Origin: Podospora pseudocomata
Lineage: Eukaryota; Ascomycota; Sordariomycetes; Sordariales; Podosporaceae
Length of the DNA stretch: 64,000 nucleotides
Assembly (NCBI RefSeq): GCF_035222375.1
Contig: NC_085889.1
Location: forward strand, 3,162,001 to 3,226,000
Direction of reading: 5' to 3'
The notes below the pieces were generated by a model that saw only the letters and a program-made list of their open reading frames with translations, made no database searches and had not been told where the DNA came from. The translations under genes and the position numbers were made by a program. Shown here piece by piece: positions 1 through 10,745 of this stretch. Within the stretch, counting starts at the first letter, position 1. Each line of letters opens with the position of its first letter.

Positions 1-725
1 TTGCTGAACCGTAAGGAAACTACTGACGATTAGAACAAACATCAGAATTGTTGCCCTACATCGAGTATCAGCCTGTCAGGCGGCTTCCACGCCTATGACT
101 TCCAGGGACCTCGGGAGGACTCCTCAATCGTGTTGATGGCATCAAAAGGGGCAGTAGTGTTGCCACTGCTCAGCGTGCCTTTTAAGTTCTATTTGCCAAC
201 TATTATCTCTGACCATGCTCTTTGTTTTCGGGGAGATACATGTTGTGGACAACTTATACGTTCATTATTCCCTTAACTGTTCGCATGTAAACATTGCAAG
301 ACAGCTGTGCTTTGGTGTGAAAGCATGTTTCACGGGTTTGTAAGCACGTTGCCCAGGTTCTCCCCTTTTAACATCACCACCCGTCTACGTGCTTCTAGTA
401 TTCTTCCCGGCTTGCTCGAATATCATGAGAGTCTTTGGGTGCATGGACACACTGAGCTCGACGCTGCTGTTGTTTAGTGCTATGAGGTACTGTTAGTAAG
501 CCGGCACTGTTTTGAGATGAAGGGGAAGTTTTAGGGTTTTGAACAAAACTATATAAGTCGAGGCTACTGATACACCTGGTTGACACGAGCATGGCTGCTA
601 AGCAAACATCTGTCAAACATAAAATCTCCAATGGTATTGAAACATTACTGTTTGTGTTGAAGCTGTGAGTAGATGTTTTCTAACTCTAATGACACATGAT
701 TTATATAGCTATTATAGAGGAAGGT
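1..725. other. AT-rich stretch without a recognisable gene
   Basis: I find no recognisable protein, RNA gene or element end in this stretch. Open frames on the minus strand are short (78 codons or fewer) and show no motif or intron signal. It may hold degraded repeat DNA, since a repeat fragment starts right after it. Confidence 0.4.
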
Positions 726-746
726 GTGTGTCACAGTTAAGCCAAC

Positions 747-975
747 TGTGTGATGAACCCCTATCCAGAACCTCTGAAAGGGATACTCAGTTGAAGGTGC
801 TTCTAAACCATTAGTCCGGTGCAGGTAAATACTGCACAACAATGGCTTGTCTCAATCACAATAGTGTGATACCAACGAATGTGACTTGTATTGCATACTG
901 CGGAACTATCTACCAGCTATCTAGTTCCTCCGTATAGATAGACCTGTGGATCACCTGGATCACGTTCCTCAAAGG
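747..975 (-). repeat. LTR fragment, family 3 (minus orientation)
   Basis: Read on the minus strand, this piece parallels the right half of the LTR at 55903-56349. It has a TATATA-like box, a GGAGGAACT/GTAGATAG segment, CCGCAGTATGCAAT, then CTTTCAGAGGTTCTGGATAGGGGTTC and a terminal CATCACACA. The two copies differ at many positions, so this looks old. A further 20 bp at about 726-746 resembles the opposite LTR end and abuts it, which suggests recombination between copies. The boundary toward 975 is uncertain. No internal retrotransposon sequence is attached. Confidence 0.6.
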
Positions 976-1132
976 TGATCTGGATCACTTTTCCTTCCTG
1001 TGGCTCACTACGCTCACCATGAGTTCGTCGCTCCACTTCCAATTGGTCAGTAATGACTGGCTAGGGGTGTCCCGCGCTCTGTGCGCTAGCTCCTCATCAG
1101 CCATTGTGATCGTTGCGGAGGGTTAATGCTGG

Positions 1133-1613
1133 TGTCACGGCAGGGCAGACCACTGCGCCAAACCTGTTGTGATTGCTATCAAAAGCTACAAGTGAGCCAA
1201 GCTTCCTGGCTTGGCTCGCTCCAGTGGTATATATATGGTGACGCCGCCACAGCCGTCACATCTCCCCCCCCTCGACGAGAGCCCCCGCGAGCTGCTGCTC
1301 CAGCGAGGCCTTCGAGTGCCATTTATCATCGAGAAGAGGGCATATATATGGTAACTGAAAGTCCTACCACTCCATATACCCGAGCGCGGTCTTCCCGGCA
1401 GCAAGCTCCAGAGTACATGCAAAGCGGGCTCAGACTTTCCAAGAGCGTGGCTCGAACCCACGCTCCCGTGCAAGCTTGGCTCAAATGTCACGGCAGGGCA
1501 GACCACTGCGCCAAACCTGTTGTGATTGCTATCAAAAGCTACAAGTGAGCCAAGCTTCCTGGCTTGGCTCGCTCCAGTGGTATATATATGGTGACGCCGC
1601 CACAGCCGTCACA
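1133..1613 (-). mobile_element. TRIM: complete miniature LTR retrotransposon
   Basis: Two 128-bp direct repeats (1133-1260 and 1486-1613) are identical by eye, begin TGTCACGGC and end GCCGTCACA (TG...CA rule), and carry a TATATATA box. They flank a 225-bp interior with no retrotransposon protein. The 5-bp target GCTGG is duplicated at 1128-1132 and 1614-1618. Read on the minus strand, a purine run (GAGGGGGGGGAGA) lies immediately before the LTR at 1133-1260, the expected place for a polypurine tract, so I orient the element minus. A tRNA T-arm-like palindrome (GTGGGTTCGAGCCAC) sits near the other LTR, but a canonical primer-binding site is not obvious. It looks whole for a TRIM and recent, given identical LTRs. 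It depends on another element for movement. Confidence 0.85.
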
Positions 1614-1721
1614 GCTGGTATATTATAGAGCTTAGCTGCGGCTCTAAAGCTTAATTTTTCGTCCTTTTGGAGAGCTTCAAGGGCTAAGATTACCTTTGCT
1701 TTCTTTTGAGTAGGATGCATA

Positions 1722-2872
1722 ACGTATATTATAAGCGAGTCGTACATATAAGCGAGTCGTACATATAAGCGAGTCGTACAGTCTCCACCACGACGCGCCC
1801 TCCTTACACCTAACATCAATTTTTTCCACAACCCAATATGCCTCCTACTTCAAAGGAAGCCAGGATACTCTTAGCCCTTGAGGCTCTTCGAATCAATGAA
1901 AAATTAAGCCTCCGAGCTGCAGCTAAGCTCTACAACGTACCAGCTATGACTCTCTAACCGACGCGCCGGCCGGCCTGCACGACGCGATATAACACCCAAT
2001 TCGAAAAGCTGACTCAATCGGAAGAGGAAGCTATTGTCCGATATATTATTGAGCTATGTACGCGAGCTTTTCCACCAAGATTGCGTAGTGTAGATGATAT
2101 GGCCAACCAACTGCTACGCGTACGCGACGCACCCCCTGTTGGCAAGCTCTGGGCACATAACTTCGTCAAACGCCAGCCACAGCTCCGTACGCGTTTTAAG
2201 CGTAGATACGACTACCAGAGGGCTAAGTGTGAGGATCCAAAGGTCATTGCCGAGTGGTTTGCGCTCGTACGGAACACTAAGGCTAAGTACGGTATTGTAG
2301 ATGACGATATCTACAACTTCGACGAGACTGGGTTTATGATGGGTATTATCTTCGCGGGCATGGTAGTTACGACCTCGGACGGCCTTAGTAAGGCGAAACT
2401 AGCCCAGCCTGGTAACCGCGAATGGGCAACGGTAATCCAGGGAGTTAATGCCCCTCGGTTGGGCCATCCCTCCTTTTATCATCTTGGCCGCGCAGTACCA
2501 CCTTGCCAACGAGGCACTAAGCAAGCGCAGGAGAGCCAAAAACACGTGTGCGGCTTGGAGGATCACTTACTGTGCAGGATGCACACGATCTACTAGACCA
2601 GAAGGCCGTGGGTGGGGAGGCAGTGGAAGAAACGCAGCTGGATGGTAGTGGTGTAGGGGTGCTCGTACAAAGGTTCAATGCTGTGTTGTATGCGGCAAGC
2701 CTGGCCATAATGCACGTACTTGCCAGGAGGCTGTAGAATCGTCTGATTCGGCTGTTTCTGATGTAATTAGAGTTGATTTCTAGTGTTGTTATGTTGCAAT
2801 TGAGGATAGTTGTTGTAGGGTGGTGGAGACTGTACGACTCGCTTATATGTACGACTCGCTTATAATATACGT
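1722..2872 (+). mobile_element. Inner pogo-type transposon, internally deleted
   Basis: Terminal inverted repeats start ACGTATATTATAAGCGAG at both ends and contain repeated GCGAGTCGTAC units, three on the left and two on the right. TA is duplicated at 1720-1721 and 2873-2874. The transposase starts near 1839 (MPPTSKEAR) and runs through the CENP-B-like DNA-binding region and the first DDE motif (NFDETGF near 2318). It carries an in-frame stop after PAMTL, and a 1-nt frameshift near 2455. An internal deletion of about 700 bp joins the position after CACCTT (about 2503) to the C-terminal KANEALSKRR region. The junction shares GCCAAC with the source sequence, so short-homology deletion is likely. 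Non-autonomous. Confidence 0.85.
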
Positions 2873-3198
2873 TATCAGATTGTACAAAAATTCGATGTAA
2901 AGTGCAAAGAGGACGCGTCGCGCTAGGGAGTGCGCGACCCACTGATATGCACGACTCACTGATAATATACGTTATAGATATCTTGATACTATTGAGAAAT
3001 TGGAAGTATATATTGGTTACATTTCTACCCTCTTTTTCACTAATATTTCCTTTATTTAGTGGATAAATTTACTGTTATTTTAGCTGATTCCTACCTGTAT
3101 AGCTATTCCCACATTAATAACCCATCACCAGAAGCTATTCTCACCCTGCTTACACTTTTCTCACACCCAGGTACGTGCATTGATCCTAACCACCTATT

Positions 3199-3985
3199 TC
3201 AGGGCCTATATCCGAACCTGTAGTACTGCCCCCTTTGCCCCCCTCTTTGCTGTGAATCTGTGTATGCAACAGTCGTTTCGCCCTCTTCCTCGCACCCCTG
3301 AGATGTTTCGCGAGTACTTGGGTCGCGTTTCTTGCCGTTGAATTTACTGGCCGGTTGGCAAGGGCTGCCTTTGCAGCAAGGAGCCTTGGTTGTACATTTC
3401 CAAGAATAACTCCTGACATTGGCAGGAAACGTTCGGGAAGCCTTATTTACCACGTATAATGGCTTGTTGCTCAGGCCTGCTTGTGTACACAAATTATCCA
3501 CCAACTTGTTCATTGCAACACCACAATGGCCGGGCGTCCATATATACCTGACATTGATCCTCTTGATGCCATATACACTTGCAGTCCACCTAAACTCACG
3601 CTCAACCCTCATAACACGAAGGGCATGACTTGCTGACAATGTCATTGACATAGGGTCGTTCTCCTGGCGATGCTCGGGAATTCTGATGTATGCTGGATCC
3701 TCCGCAACCTTTTCTTGCATTGATGTCAAGTCGTTTACACAATTCTTCGAGTCCGAGTAGATGCCGATGGTAGCTTCTTCCTAGGGTTTATCGCTGTCCT
3801 TGATGCCTGTCGAAGTCATAATGCGCACTATTTCGTCTTCTGCGGCATGCACAGTGTCGATGATCGCTGCACACTCCGAGCAATCCGGATTGGCTGTTAT
3901 ATCCACTGGCTAGGCAACTGCGGCCCATTCCCCGTTCTCCTCCGTGCCGGGTCTGTATCATTTGTATGCATAGGCATGGGAGCCG
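3199..3985 (-). pseudogene. RNase H-like domain relic, copy A
   Basis: The minus strand reads YRPGTEENGEW, then a segment ending IMTSTGIKDSDKP, then GIYSDSKNCVNDL, and finally YIWTPGHCGVAMNKLVDNL. These correspond to the middle and last motifs of an RNase H fold: SDS around the third acidic residue, and PGH...D near the end. At least three in-frame stops interrupt the upstream part (before YRPGT, before PVDIT, after DSDKP). The first acidic motif (DGS) is not visible. It is clearly paralogous to 56380-57168. It could be a remnant of a LINE RNase H domain or of a stand-alone fungal RNase H-like gene. I see no reverse transcriptase nearby. Confidence 0.6.
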
Positions 3986-4012
3986 ACCGCATTGGCATGG
4001 CGATCGTCGCAT

Positions 4013-6056
4013 AGCGATGCATCACAGAGAATATTGTATGGCTGTCATCTTGATGAAGGCTGTTCACGCGCTATTATTGTTGTTGCTCAGACCAGACTCA
4101 TGAACCTCTCCAACTTGACTGCTTCAAAGACGAAGCAATGGCAATGAAAATTGTTGGACCAATGCCATTAGTGCTTGTGGGACCCCGTTCTCCTGACAGC
4201 TTCTAGCGACTGCATTCCATGTCGAACCGGGTCCTGAATAATTCCATCAACCGCCTCAGATATTGGACAACATCATATTCCCTACTCCTTGATATACTTT
4301 CTATAATCTTGTTTTCATCTAATCAACACGATATTGAATACATCTAGATAAGCGTTAACAGCTAGATAGACTTTTACCTAAGAGGTGCAGCAGAATCAAA
4401 AATCCCGACATCTGCACAACCCTAACCATACTCCCAATGTGAATCGTGTGGTCGGACAATGCCTTTAAAACTTCGAGTTTGAGATGACGGGGTATTTTCG
4501 CACTTGTTGAATATACTCCAATTTTAATCACGCTGACGTCCGGAGCAGAGTATGGAGGATAAATGATGATCTCCTCCCTGAGTTCTATTACAACCTGACC
4601 TGGATGTCGTTGGGATTGCGTAGTAGGGCTGTTACGCTGCCAAGCCGTTCCCTTTTCCCGTAGCGGGTGGGCATTCTTGGCATGCATGTCACATCCAAGC
4701 CGCAGCGGGCAACTACAACTGGGCCTGCAGTCCCAACTACCTACTTTATGAAACAAAAGCAACTGCCAGATCGGCACTTCAGCGTATGCAGATGCACAGA
4801 GTAATGATTACAGTTGGATAAATGTTGATTGGATGAGTCTCATGCTACCTACTTGAAACGTCAGCATATATCCAGTTTCGCTCGCGATGGTACTGAGCGT
4901 CCCGCCCAGCCCGTATTGTCAGACGCTCGCGCACGAAGGCCACTCCTCGACAACGATTGTCAGCAGCCCCGTCACATGGGAAAGCAACAACCTGCCTGGG
5001 TGGCCAGGGGAAATGCACGTGGCTCGAACATCTCCACGATAGGTTCAGGATGGAGACGTCACAGCTAAATCTGAAGACAGCTCAGGAAGCCCAATGGGCA
5101 GAAAAACACATGTCGACCGCACAAGACTTCCGGCTCAATGTGTTGTGTGATGTCTCTGTCCCCCAGGACTCCCAGGCAGGTGTTTCATACGCGTGCACAT
5201 TCAAGAAGTACCAACCAGGCCGCGCAGAGCATGGGGGCGCTGGTGACAGTTGCGTTTCCCATCGATGTCCCTGTCAACTTGTATTCATCTAAGTTTGTGG
5301 GCATTTTGGATTCTGTCCATACTGTCAAATACAAGATAGCACACATCATGAGCTCTCCAATTATCCCGCATAGCGACAAACTCTAACGGGAAGCTACCGT
5401 TAAGGATGGTAGGAGACTGGAGAGGTTTTGAAAGCCTGGAGGGTATACTGGGGTTGTTAGCTGCTCGTCTGCTCTCGCTGCTGTAGACAAGTTGGGATGA
5501 TAACTGGCAATCGGTTAAGCCTCCCCTACAAGCGGTGTTATATACAGGCTTGGGTGAACAATCTTTAAATTTCCAGGTTGGGGACCAAACTAGAAACCTT
5601 GGAATATCGACGGTAAGGGCAGCGGCTCGGGTCATAGCCAGAAGCTTCAAGAAAGTAAGAAAGACAGCTAGGCGGATAATCATAAGACACAAACTACCTA
5701 GCAAACCAAGCACATGAGGGAGTTGGCAATACTGACGCTGAACAGGATGGTGCTAAAGGTAGTGGGTGAAATCCTAGAAGTTCTGGGGATGTTAGAAGAT
5801 GATGATAGAATAGGTACACTAACAGCCCTGCATCATAATGCTGCTGGCACATTTTTAGGTTCTGACTATGGTGGAGGTGGAAGATGATGTGGGCGACAAT
5901 ATGACCTTCCACACACAGCAAACCACTTTTGTATTATGTACCTGGGTGAAACACAAACACTCAATCTCTCATGTAATATTCAACAAATCTCCTTCTTTCT
6001 CGTTACAAATCCTCAGCCACAAAGGCCGCTTCTCCTGCCCCCTCAAATGAAACCCT
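4013..6056. other. No recognisable gene; uncharacterised short frames
   Basis: Two minus-strand frames are the longest here: 4355-4777 (140 codons) and 5285-5713 (142 codons, with a hydrophobic N-terminal stretch that could be a membrane segment or signal anchor). Neither shows a motif I know, and both overlap open frames on the other strand. I do not support either as a gene. No transposon end or LTR is visible. Confidence 0.35.
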
Positions 6057-7462
6057 CTAATTCCTCTCTGCACCTGGCCTTGGCCTCAGCTCAATATCGA
6101 TGTCACAGTCCGGCTGCTCCATTGCCTCCGCCTGCGAAGACTTTTCGTTGCCGGCATAATCCACTTGCCCTCACCACCACCTGAAAGCACATCAAACCTC
6201 AGCAACACCATCGCTGTAAACAACAAAATCTCCGTGGTGGCAAAATGTCTCCCCAGACATAACGGCGTCCCGCCACCAAACCCACGGAACGCAACCGGAT
6301 GCAGCCTTGGTTCCCCCGGGTTCCGCATGAACCGCCGAGCATTGAAAACCTCGACGTTCTCGCCCCAGACCTCTTTGAAGTGATGTTGCACTCTGGCAGG
6401 CATCATGACCATGCTGCCCTTTTTGATGAGGTACTTCCCATCTAGCATGTGATCTTCACTGGCGATTCGAACCGATGTCGCTAGCGGAGATGTCCCAGCT
6501 GACAAAGTGCTCGGTCCACCGCCGGATGTAGTCTGAGCCTTCGGTGTATCGGCGGTTGATGTGATAGTTTGGAAAGCCTTGGCGAGTTGGTTGCGAGATT
6601 TGATTGCGATATGGAAGGCCCTGTCAACGTGTCAGCATGGCTCTTGTGTATGCGGGAGGGATAAAAGGACGTACCAGTGAGGCAGCAGGTCCAACATGAG
6701 AAACATGATTGTTGGGTGGTAGTTATGCCAGGCTTCTTCGTTTGCTGGGTCACGCAGCGGGCTATGTGGACCATAAACACTATCCGTCGTGGCCATGAGG
6801 AACTCATGGCGAATCCACTCAAACATCCTGGCCCTTTTGGAACCTCAGTCTACGATATTGTCCAGCGATGCGGTAAGAACCGTCATGGCATCACCACTGA
6901 GCCGTTCAAGCGCGGGGCCGCTCGACAGAGATGGGTAGGTGGCTTTAATGAAGGTGTGAAAGAACCCCGTGTCGGCGATCATATCCTCGCGGATGATTGC
7001 CAGAGCATCTTTGCTTACACCCATAGCGACTTCTGAAGCGCGAGCCGATACTGGAGGGAGGATCAAGGTGCGCCATTGTCGTTGGACACTGAGAATAAGG
7101 TTGAGAGAGTTGACGATGTAAAGGCGAGTACCTGGGAGACGCAAGTTGTAGATGGGAAGGTCATGGTGCTTGTTTCTCATATTGGTGTAGAAATCCATGC
7201 TCAATTTCACCATTCCAATCACGGGACTGAGGAACGGCACCGCTGTTGCGACCAGTGGTGGTTCTTTCTCATTCTGTGTCAGATGGAGAACGGCGAACAA
7301 GAAGAGTAGGTAGCTGCCAGACTGCTGAGGGTGGCGGCCAAAGGTTGTGTGATCCGAGAGAAACTCGGAGAGGACGAAACCCAGCGCTTTGGCTTCCTGA
7401 GCGAGGTCAACGAAGCTGGTGTAGACAACCGTGAGTAGCATGGCAGCCGGTTTGTTGTTCAA
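6057..7462 (-). pseudogene. Cytochrome P450 pseudogene
   Basis: The minus strand encodes a P450 of the fungal CYP7/CYP8-like type. The N-terminal half (7462 down to 6845) is continuous and leads into FEWIRHEF and an NYHPTIMFLMLDLLPHW segment. A normal intron (GTACGT to TGACAG, about 6617-6675) precedes QLAKAFQTYH. The heme loop FRGFGGGTPLCLGRHFA, with its cysteine, is intact near 6280. Damage: an in-frame TGA at 6842-6844, a deletion near 6490-6500 that removes the region expected to hold the I-helix oxygen-binding motif and the ExxR helix, and a frameshift near 6145 that displaces the C-terminal DIDIELRPRP tail ending at 6057. Without ExxR the product could not fold as a P450. The decay looks moderately recent because the frames are otherwise clean. 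Confidence 0.85.
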
Positions 7463-8225
7463 CCGCTAAAGAATAGTAGGATAGATGGTTGAGATCAGGA
7501 GAGAACAGTGTAGCGAAGAAGCATTGTGCGGGTGATCGACGCAGTCGTGTCTTGAATTGCAGCAGACGCGTCAGAACGGTTCTGTTGGTTGGGCCAATAC
7601 AACACTGGTCCAACATCTTGTACAGTGCATCTCTGGTATTTTGACACTGTGACATTCCAAGAACATCGAGCTCAAGAACTCGAGTTTGACCAAATAGTGA
7701 AGTACTTTGTTCCTTGAAGGTGTCAGTCAGAGTGACATGTCTACTCGGTCTGGTTTACAATAAAGCCTTTGTCCTGTGCCAGGCATGGGCAGGCGGCTAA
7801 GCAGCTAAAGAAGCCTTAACTAAAAGCTATCATTTAGCAATATCTCAAAAAGAGGATAAAAACGTTCAGACAACTAATCAATCGTAAAAGCTCAAATACG
7901 ATAAGTATGGATTCCCATGGTGGATGGCTGTGACTAGAAAAAGTCAGCAAGAAAAAGGGGGGTGGAAACGGTCTCGCACTGGAGCGATCTCGTGAAGTAT
8001 AGGAATTGGCCTGCAACTTACTGCGCAACTCAATTAGGAGAGCCACTGCACCATAATATCTACCTTTGGGCAGTTTGATATCTACTGGTGTGGAACTTGG
8101 GAGTATCTTCCGCCGGGCCCTCGCCCTTCCTCTTGCTGCACCCTTGCAATAGTCAACCCTAACCCCAAACCTTGCACACTGCCCAGAGGCCTCCACACTG
8201 CCCGCTGCCTGATTGACGATGGCAT
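7463..8225. promoter_or_regulatory. Intergenic region upstream of the HET gene
   Basis: No gene, RNA or element end is visible here. The pyrimidine-rich stretch close to 8226 would suit the leader of the HET gene. The other side is the presumed promoter of the dead P450. I see no clear TATA box at a useful distance. Confidence 0.3.
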
Positions 8226-10745
8226 TTGATGTTTTCTCTTTCGATCGCGCAAAAGCTCCTCTGCCCAAAGGTTGTCACCAGCAGTCTTTCTGCACCACAC
8301 CAACAAGCCATGTCGCGACCCCGTTCACAATCGCTTCCAGTAATCAACACGCCACAGCGATATCCTCCGTACCAATATCAGCGCCTTTCCTCCCCGCGGC
8401 ACATCCGAATCATCCAACTGCTAGGCTACGACCCTATCCTCTCGCGCGTTTTCATCAATATAGTAGAGCATGACCTCTCCACGTTACCGAAGCGCTTCAC
8501 TGCACTCTCATACACCTGGGGCTCAGCCATCGAGACATTTGAAGAGATGCATCACTCAGCGATCATCGGCCCCGACAAAGCGCGTTTGTCAAAGAATCCG
8601 CGCGACATTGAGCTAGTTGTTGTTCCGCCAGAAGCCCTTGAGACCTTCAAGCGCAGCGATGATGCCTCATTGGATCCCCGAGGATCCATGGTCGACTTGT
8701 ACACCACCCCGGTCACCACCATCACTGTTACGGGCAACCTGTCGAACTTCTTCCGGACGTATATGATCCAGACATGGCCGAGGAGGCACGCCCAAAGTCA
8801 AGCTTGTTGGGGACCCACAATCAGCTTGGAGGAAAGCACCAATTTCTGGATTGATGCCGTGTGCATTGATCAGAACAATGACGAGGAAATCGCCGCCCAG
8901 ATTCCCATCATGGGAGAGATCTACTCTTCCTCTGGCAGGGTATTGGCATGGCTTGGGGCCGATGAGGCAAGATTCAGCGTGTTCAGATGGTGGCATGACA
9001 CGGTCTACCCAAGAATGCGGCATGTTTTGCACCGCGCTGGGGAAAAGGGAATTCTGTCTCTCAGGGCCTCCAGTTGCTTTGATACCGAACTCTGGGCGAA
9101 TGTTTTTGGATTGACTCCTCCGGTTGAGCTGGGAGTTGCGAACTGGCTTGATGCATGGACGGAATATTGGGCATTCTACCGCACAAGGCGTTATTTTCAC
9201 AGGGTCTGGATCTGCCAAGAGATTGTCCTCGCAGACCGCCTACAGACATATTGTGGAAGTGGAGAGCTAAGCTGGGGCGACATGATTGGCTTTACGACTT
9301 TATTGGGGACAATACATTGGGTTGACGCTATTGGCACCCAGTGCCGAGTGAATCTTCCCCTTGAGTGGACTCCATCCATCCGTGGTTTCGGTATTGGCGA
9401 CCTCTTTGAGGTTCAACAACAACAAAACAGCAAGATTTGGCAAAGTACCGGTTGGGTCCGCCAATGGTTCGCCACTATCTCAGCCGTCCGCCGCCGCGGT
9501 TGTTTTAAACCCGAGGATAGAGTCTACGCTACCGTCGGTATCCTTCAGCAACTCTTACCCCCCAACACCCCCTTGCCGATCCCCATCGACACTACCCACA
9601 CACCCGAGCAGCTCTTCACCTTCACCGCCGCCGCCATCCTCAAGAACTGGCCAGAGCTCTCGATCTTTGCCTTTCTCGAGCACAACGCCTCCCGTGCTTT
9701 CTCGTCACTGCCAACGTGGGTTCCCGACCTGTCGATCGACGACTTTCCCTGGCCGCTGGGTCCTTTCGACACCTACTTCGGAGCCGGGATCGCCACTTCC
9801 GCTCCACTGAAGGAGCTCTCAGTAAACGATTGTTTCCAAGCCCGTGCTACCGCCCCAATTCCATCGTTTCGACATATCGACCCGATCAAAGGACAGTTTG
9901 CCTTGCACGGCAGCAAGCTAGATACCATCAAGCAAAAGTACCCCTGTACTCATGTTTACGATATGAAGCTCGCCGAGCTGGCGATTGAAGTGTTGGCCAA
10001 CCTGCCCGTACACTACGCACACGACTTGGTCCAGGAAGAAGAGACGGGAGCGACGCGGGGACAGTGTAGGGTGGAGGCCTTGATACATACAATGACCTGT
10101 GCTGGGATGGGGTTTTCTTCTTCTCGGGGCTCGATGGAGAAGACTAGCCAATTGTTCCCTTCGTTCAGGAGCTGGTTGTTGATGAGTCTGTCGCAGGTGT
10201 GGTCTGGGATTGACCCGGTGGACAGGTTGCATCCGGCACATACGGCGAGGGATGACGTGGAGCTGCAGAAAAGGAGGGCTAAAATGATGGAAACGATGAC
10301 GAATGTAGGAATGTCGAGCAAGTTCATGCCTTGCATGAAGGAGATTGAAGAGATGGCAAGTATGATTATCGCGGCGGATAGAGGAGAGGGGCAATGGCCT
10401 GGGTTGCTTGAGCAGCCACTGGAATTCAGTGATCAGATCAGGAGGGTTATGACGGACAGGTGTTTGTTCACCACGGAGAATGGTTGGTTGGGGATCTGTT
10501 TGGATACTGCTCTGGAAGGCGATGAGGTGTGGATTTTGGAGGGTGGGGCCGTACCATACGTGTTGAAGAAGAGCGGGAGTGAGGTGGAAGTCAACATTGA
10601 GATGGCAGGCGGTGAAACACGAACATCGAAGGCAGAAGGAAGAATATTTGGCGGCGAGACATATGTCCATGGCGTTATGAACGGCGAACTCCTTGACAAG
10701 GCTAGAACAGGGGCGGTCCAGTGGGAAGAGGTGGTGTTGATTTAA
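8226..10745 (+). CDS. HET-domain protein (heterokaryon incompatibility type)
   Basis: A single intronless frame of 839 codons. The HET domain is clear: FTALSYTWG at about residues 92-99, FWIDAVCIDQNND at 207-219, then EIYSSSGRVLAWLG, and RRYFHRVWICQEIVLA further on. The C-terminal part carries the conserved FTTENGWLGI and GDEVWILEGGAVPYVL segment of full-length fungal HET proteins, with YVHGVMNGE near the end. HET domains of this family trigger programmed cell death when activated by a partner in allorecognition; that this copy does so is inference. The first methionine is at 8226, but the ATG at 8310 (MSRPRSQS) is an equally likely start because the preceding 28 residues look unlike the family. 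No stops or frameshifts, so probably functional. Confidence 0.9.
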   Translation: MMFSLSIAQKLLCPKVVTSSLSAPHQQAMSRPRSQSLPVINTPQRYPPYQYQRLSSPRHIRIIQLLGYDPILSRVFINIVEHDLSTLPKRFTALSYTWGSAIETFEEMHHSAIIGPDKARLSKNPRDIELVVVPPEALETFKRSDDASLDPRGSMVDLYTTPVTTITVTGNLSNFFRTYMIQTWPRRHAQSQACWGPTISLEESTNFWIDAVCIDQNNDEEIAAQIPIMGEIYSSSGRVLAWLGADEARFSVFRWWHDTVYPRMRHVLHRAGEKGILSLRASSCFDTELWANVFGLTPPVELGVANWLDAWTEYWAFYRTRRYFHRVWICQEIVLADRLQTYCGSGELSWGDMIGFTTLLGTIHWVDAIGTQCRVNLPLEWTPSIRGFGIGDLFEVQQQQNSKIWQSTGWVRQWFATISAVRRRGCFKPEDRVYATVGILQQLLPPNTPLPIPIDTTHTPEQLFTFTAAAILKNWPELSIFAFLEHNASRAFSSLPTWVPDLSIDDFPWPLGPFDTYFGAGIATSAPLKELSVNDCFQARATAPIPSFRHIDPIKGQFALHGSKLDTIKQKYPCTHVYDMKLAELAIEVLANLPVHYAHDLVQEEETGATRGQCRVEALIHTMTCAGMGFSSSRGSMEKTSQLFPSFRSWLLMSLSQVWSGIDPVDRLHPAHTARDDVELQKRRAKMMETMTNVGMSSKFMPCMKEIEEMASMIIAADRGEGQWPGLLEQPLEFSDQIRRVMTDRCLFTTENGWLGICLDTALEGDEVWILEGGAVPYVLKKSGSEVEVNIEMAGGETRTSKAEGRIFGGETYVHGVMNGELLDKARTGAVQWEEVVLI

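Larger units (their letters stand above)
1115..2972 (-). mobile_element. Outer pogo/Fot1-type transposon fragment, interrupted twice
   Basis: The right end (2875-2972) is a pogo-type terminal repeat reading inward on the minus strand, starting ACGTATATTATCAG and followed by TA at 2973-2974. On the same strand the transposase begins just left of the inner element: ATGCATCC near 1719, then KVILALEALQKDEK and RAAAKLYNIPA, the N-terminal helix-turn-helix of this family. The reading is broken by the inner pogo copy at 1722-2872, inserted at the start codon, and by the TRIM at 1133-1613. A few codons of the same helix-turn-helix (LTLRN) continue left of the TRIM to about 1115. Beyond that I cannot follow it, so the left end is lost or unresolved. 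Confidence 0.65.

Noticed and set aside
1440-1485. A-box and B-box-like words across the TRIM LTR border suggesting a tRNA-derived SINE
   Set aside because: Identical terminal repeats with TG...CA ends, a 5-bp target duplication and a purine tract fit a TRIM better, and the T-arm-like palindrome does not form a tRNA stem in register.
1126-1548. 140-codon plus-strand frame over the TRIM
   Set aside because: It spans LTR and interior of a non-coding element and has no motif. The repeat structure explains it.
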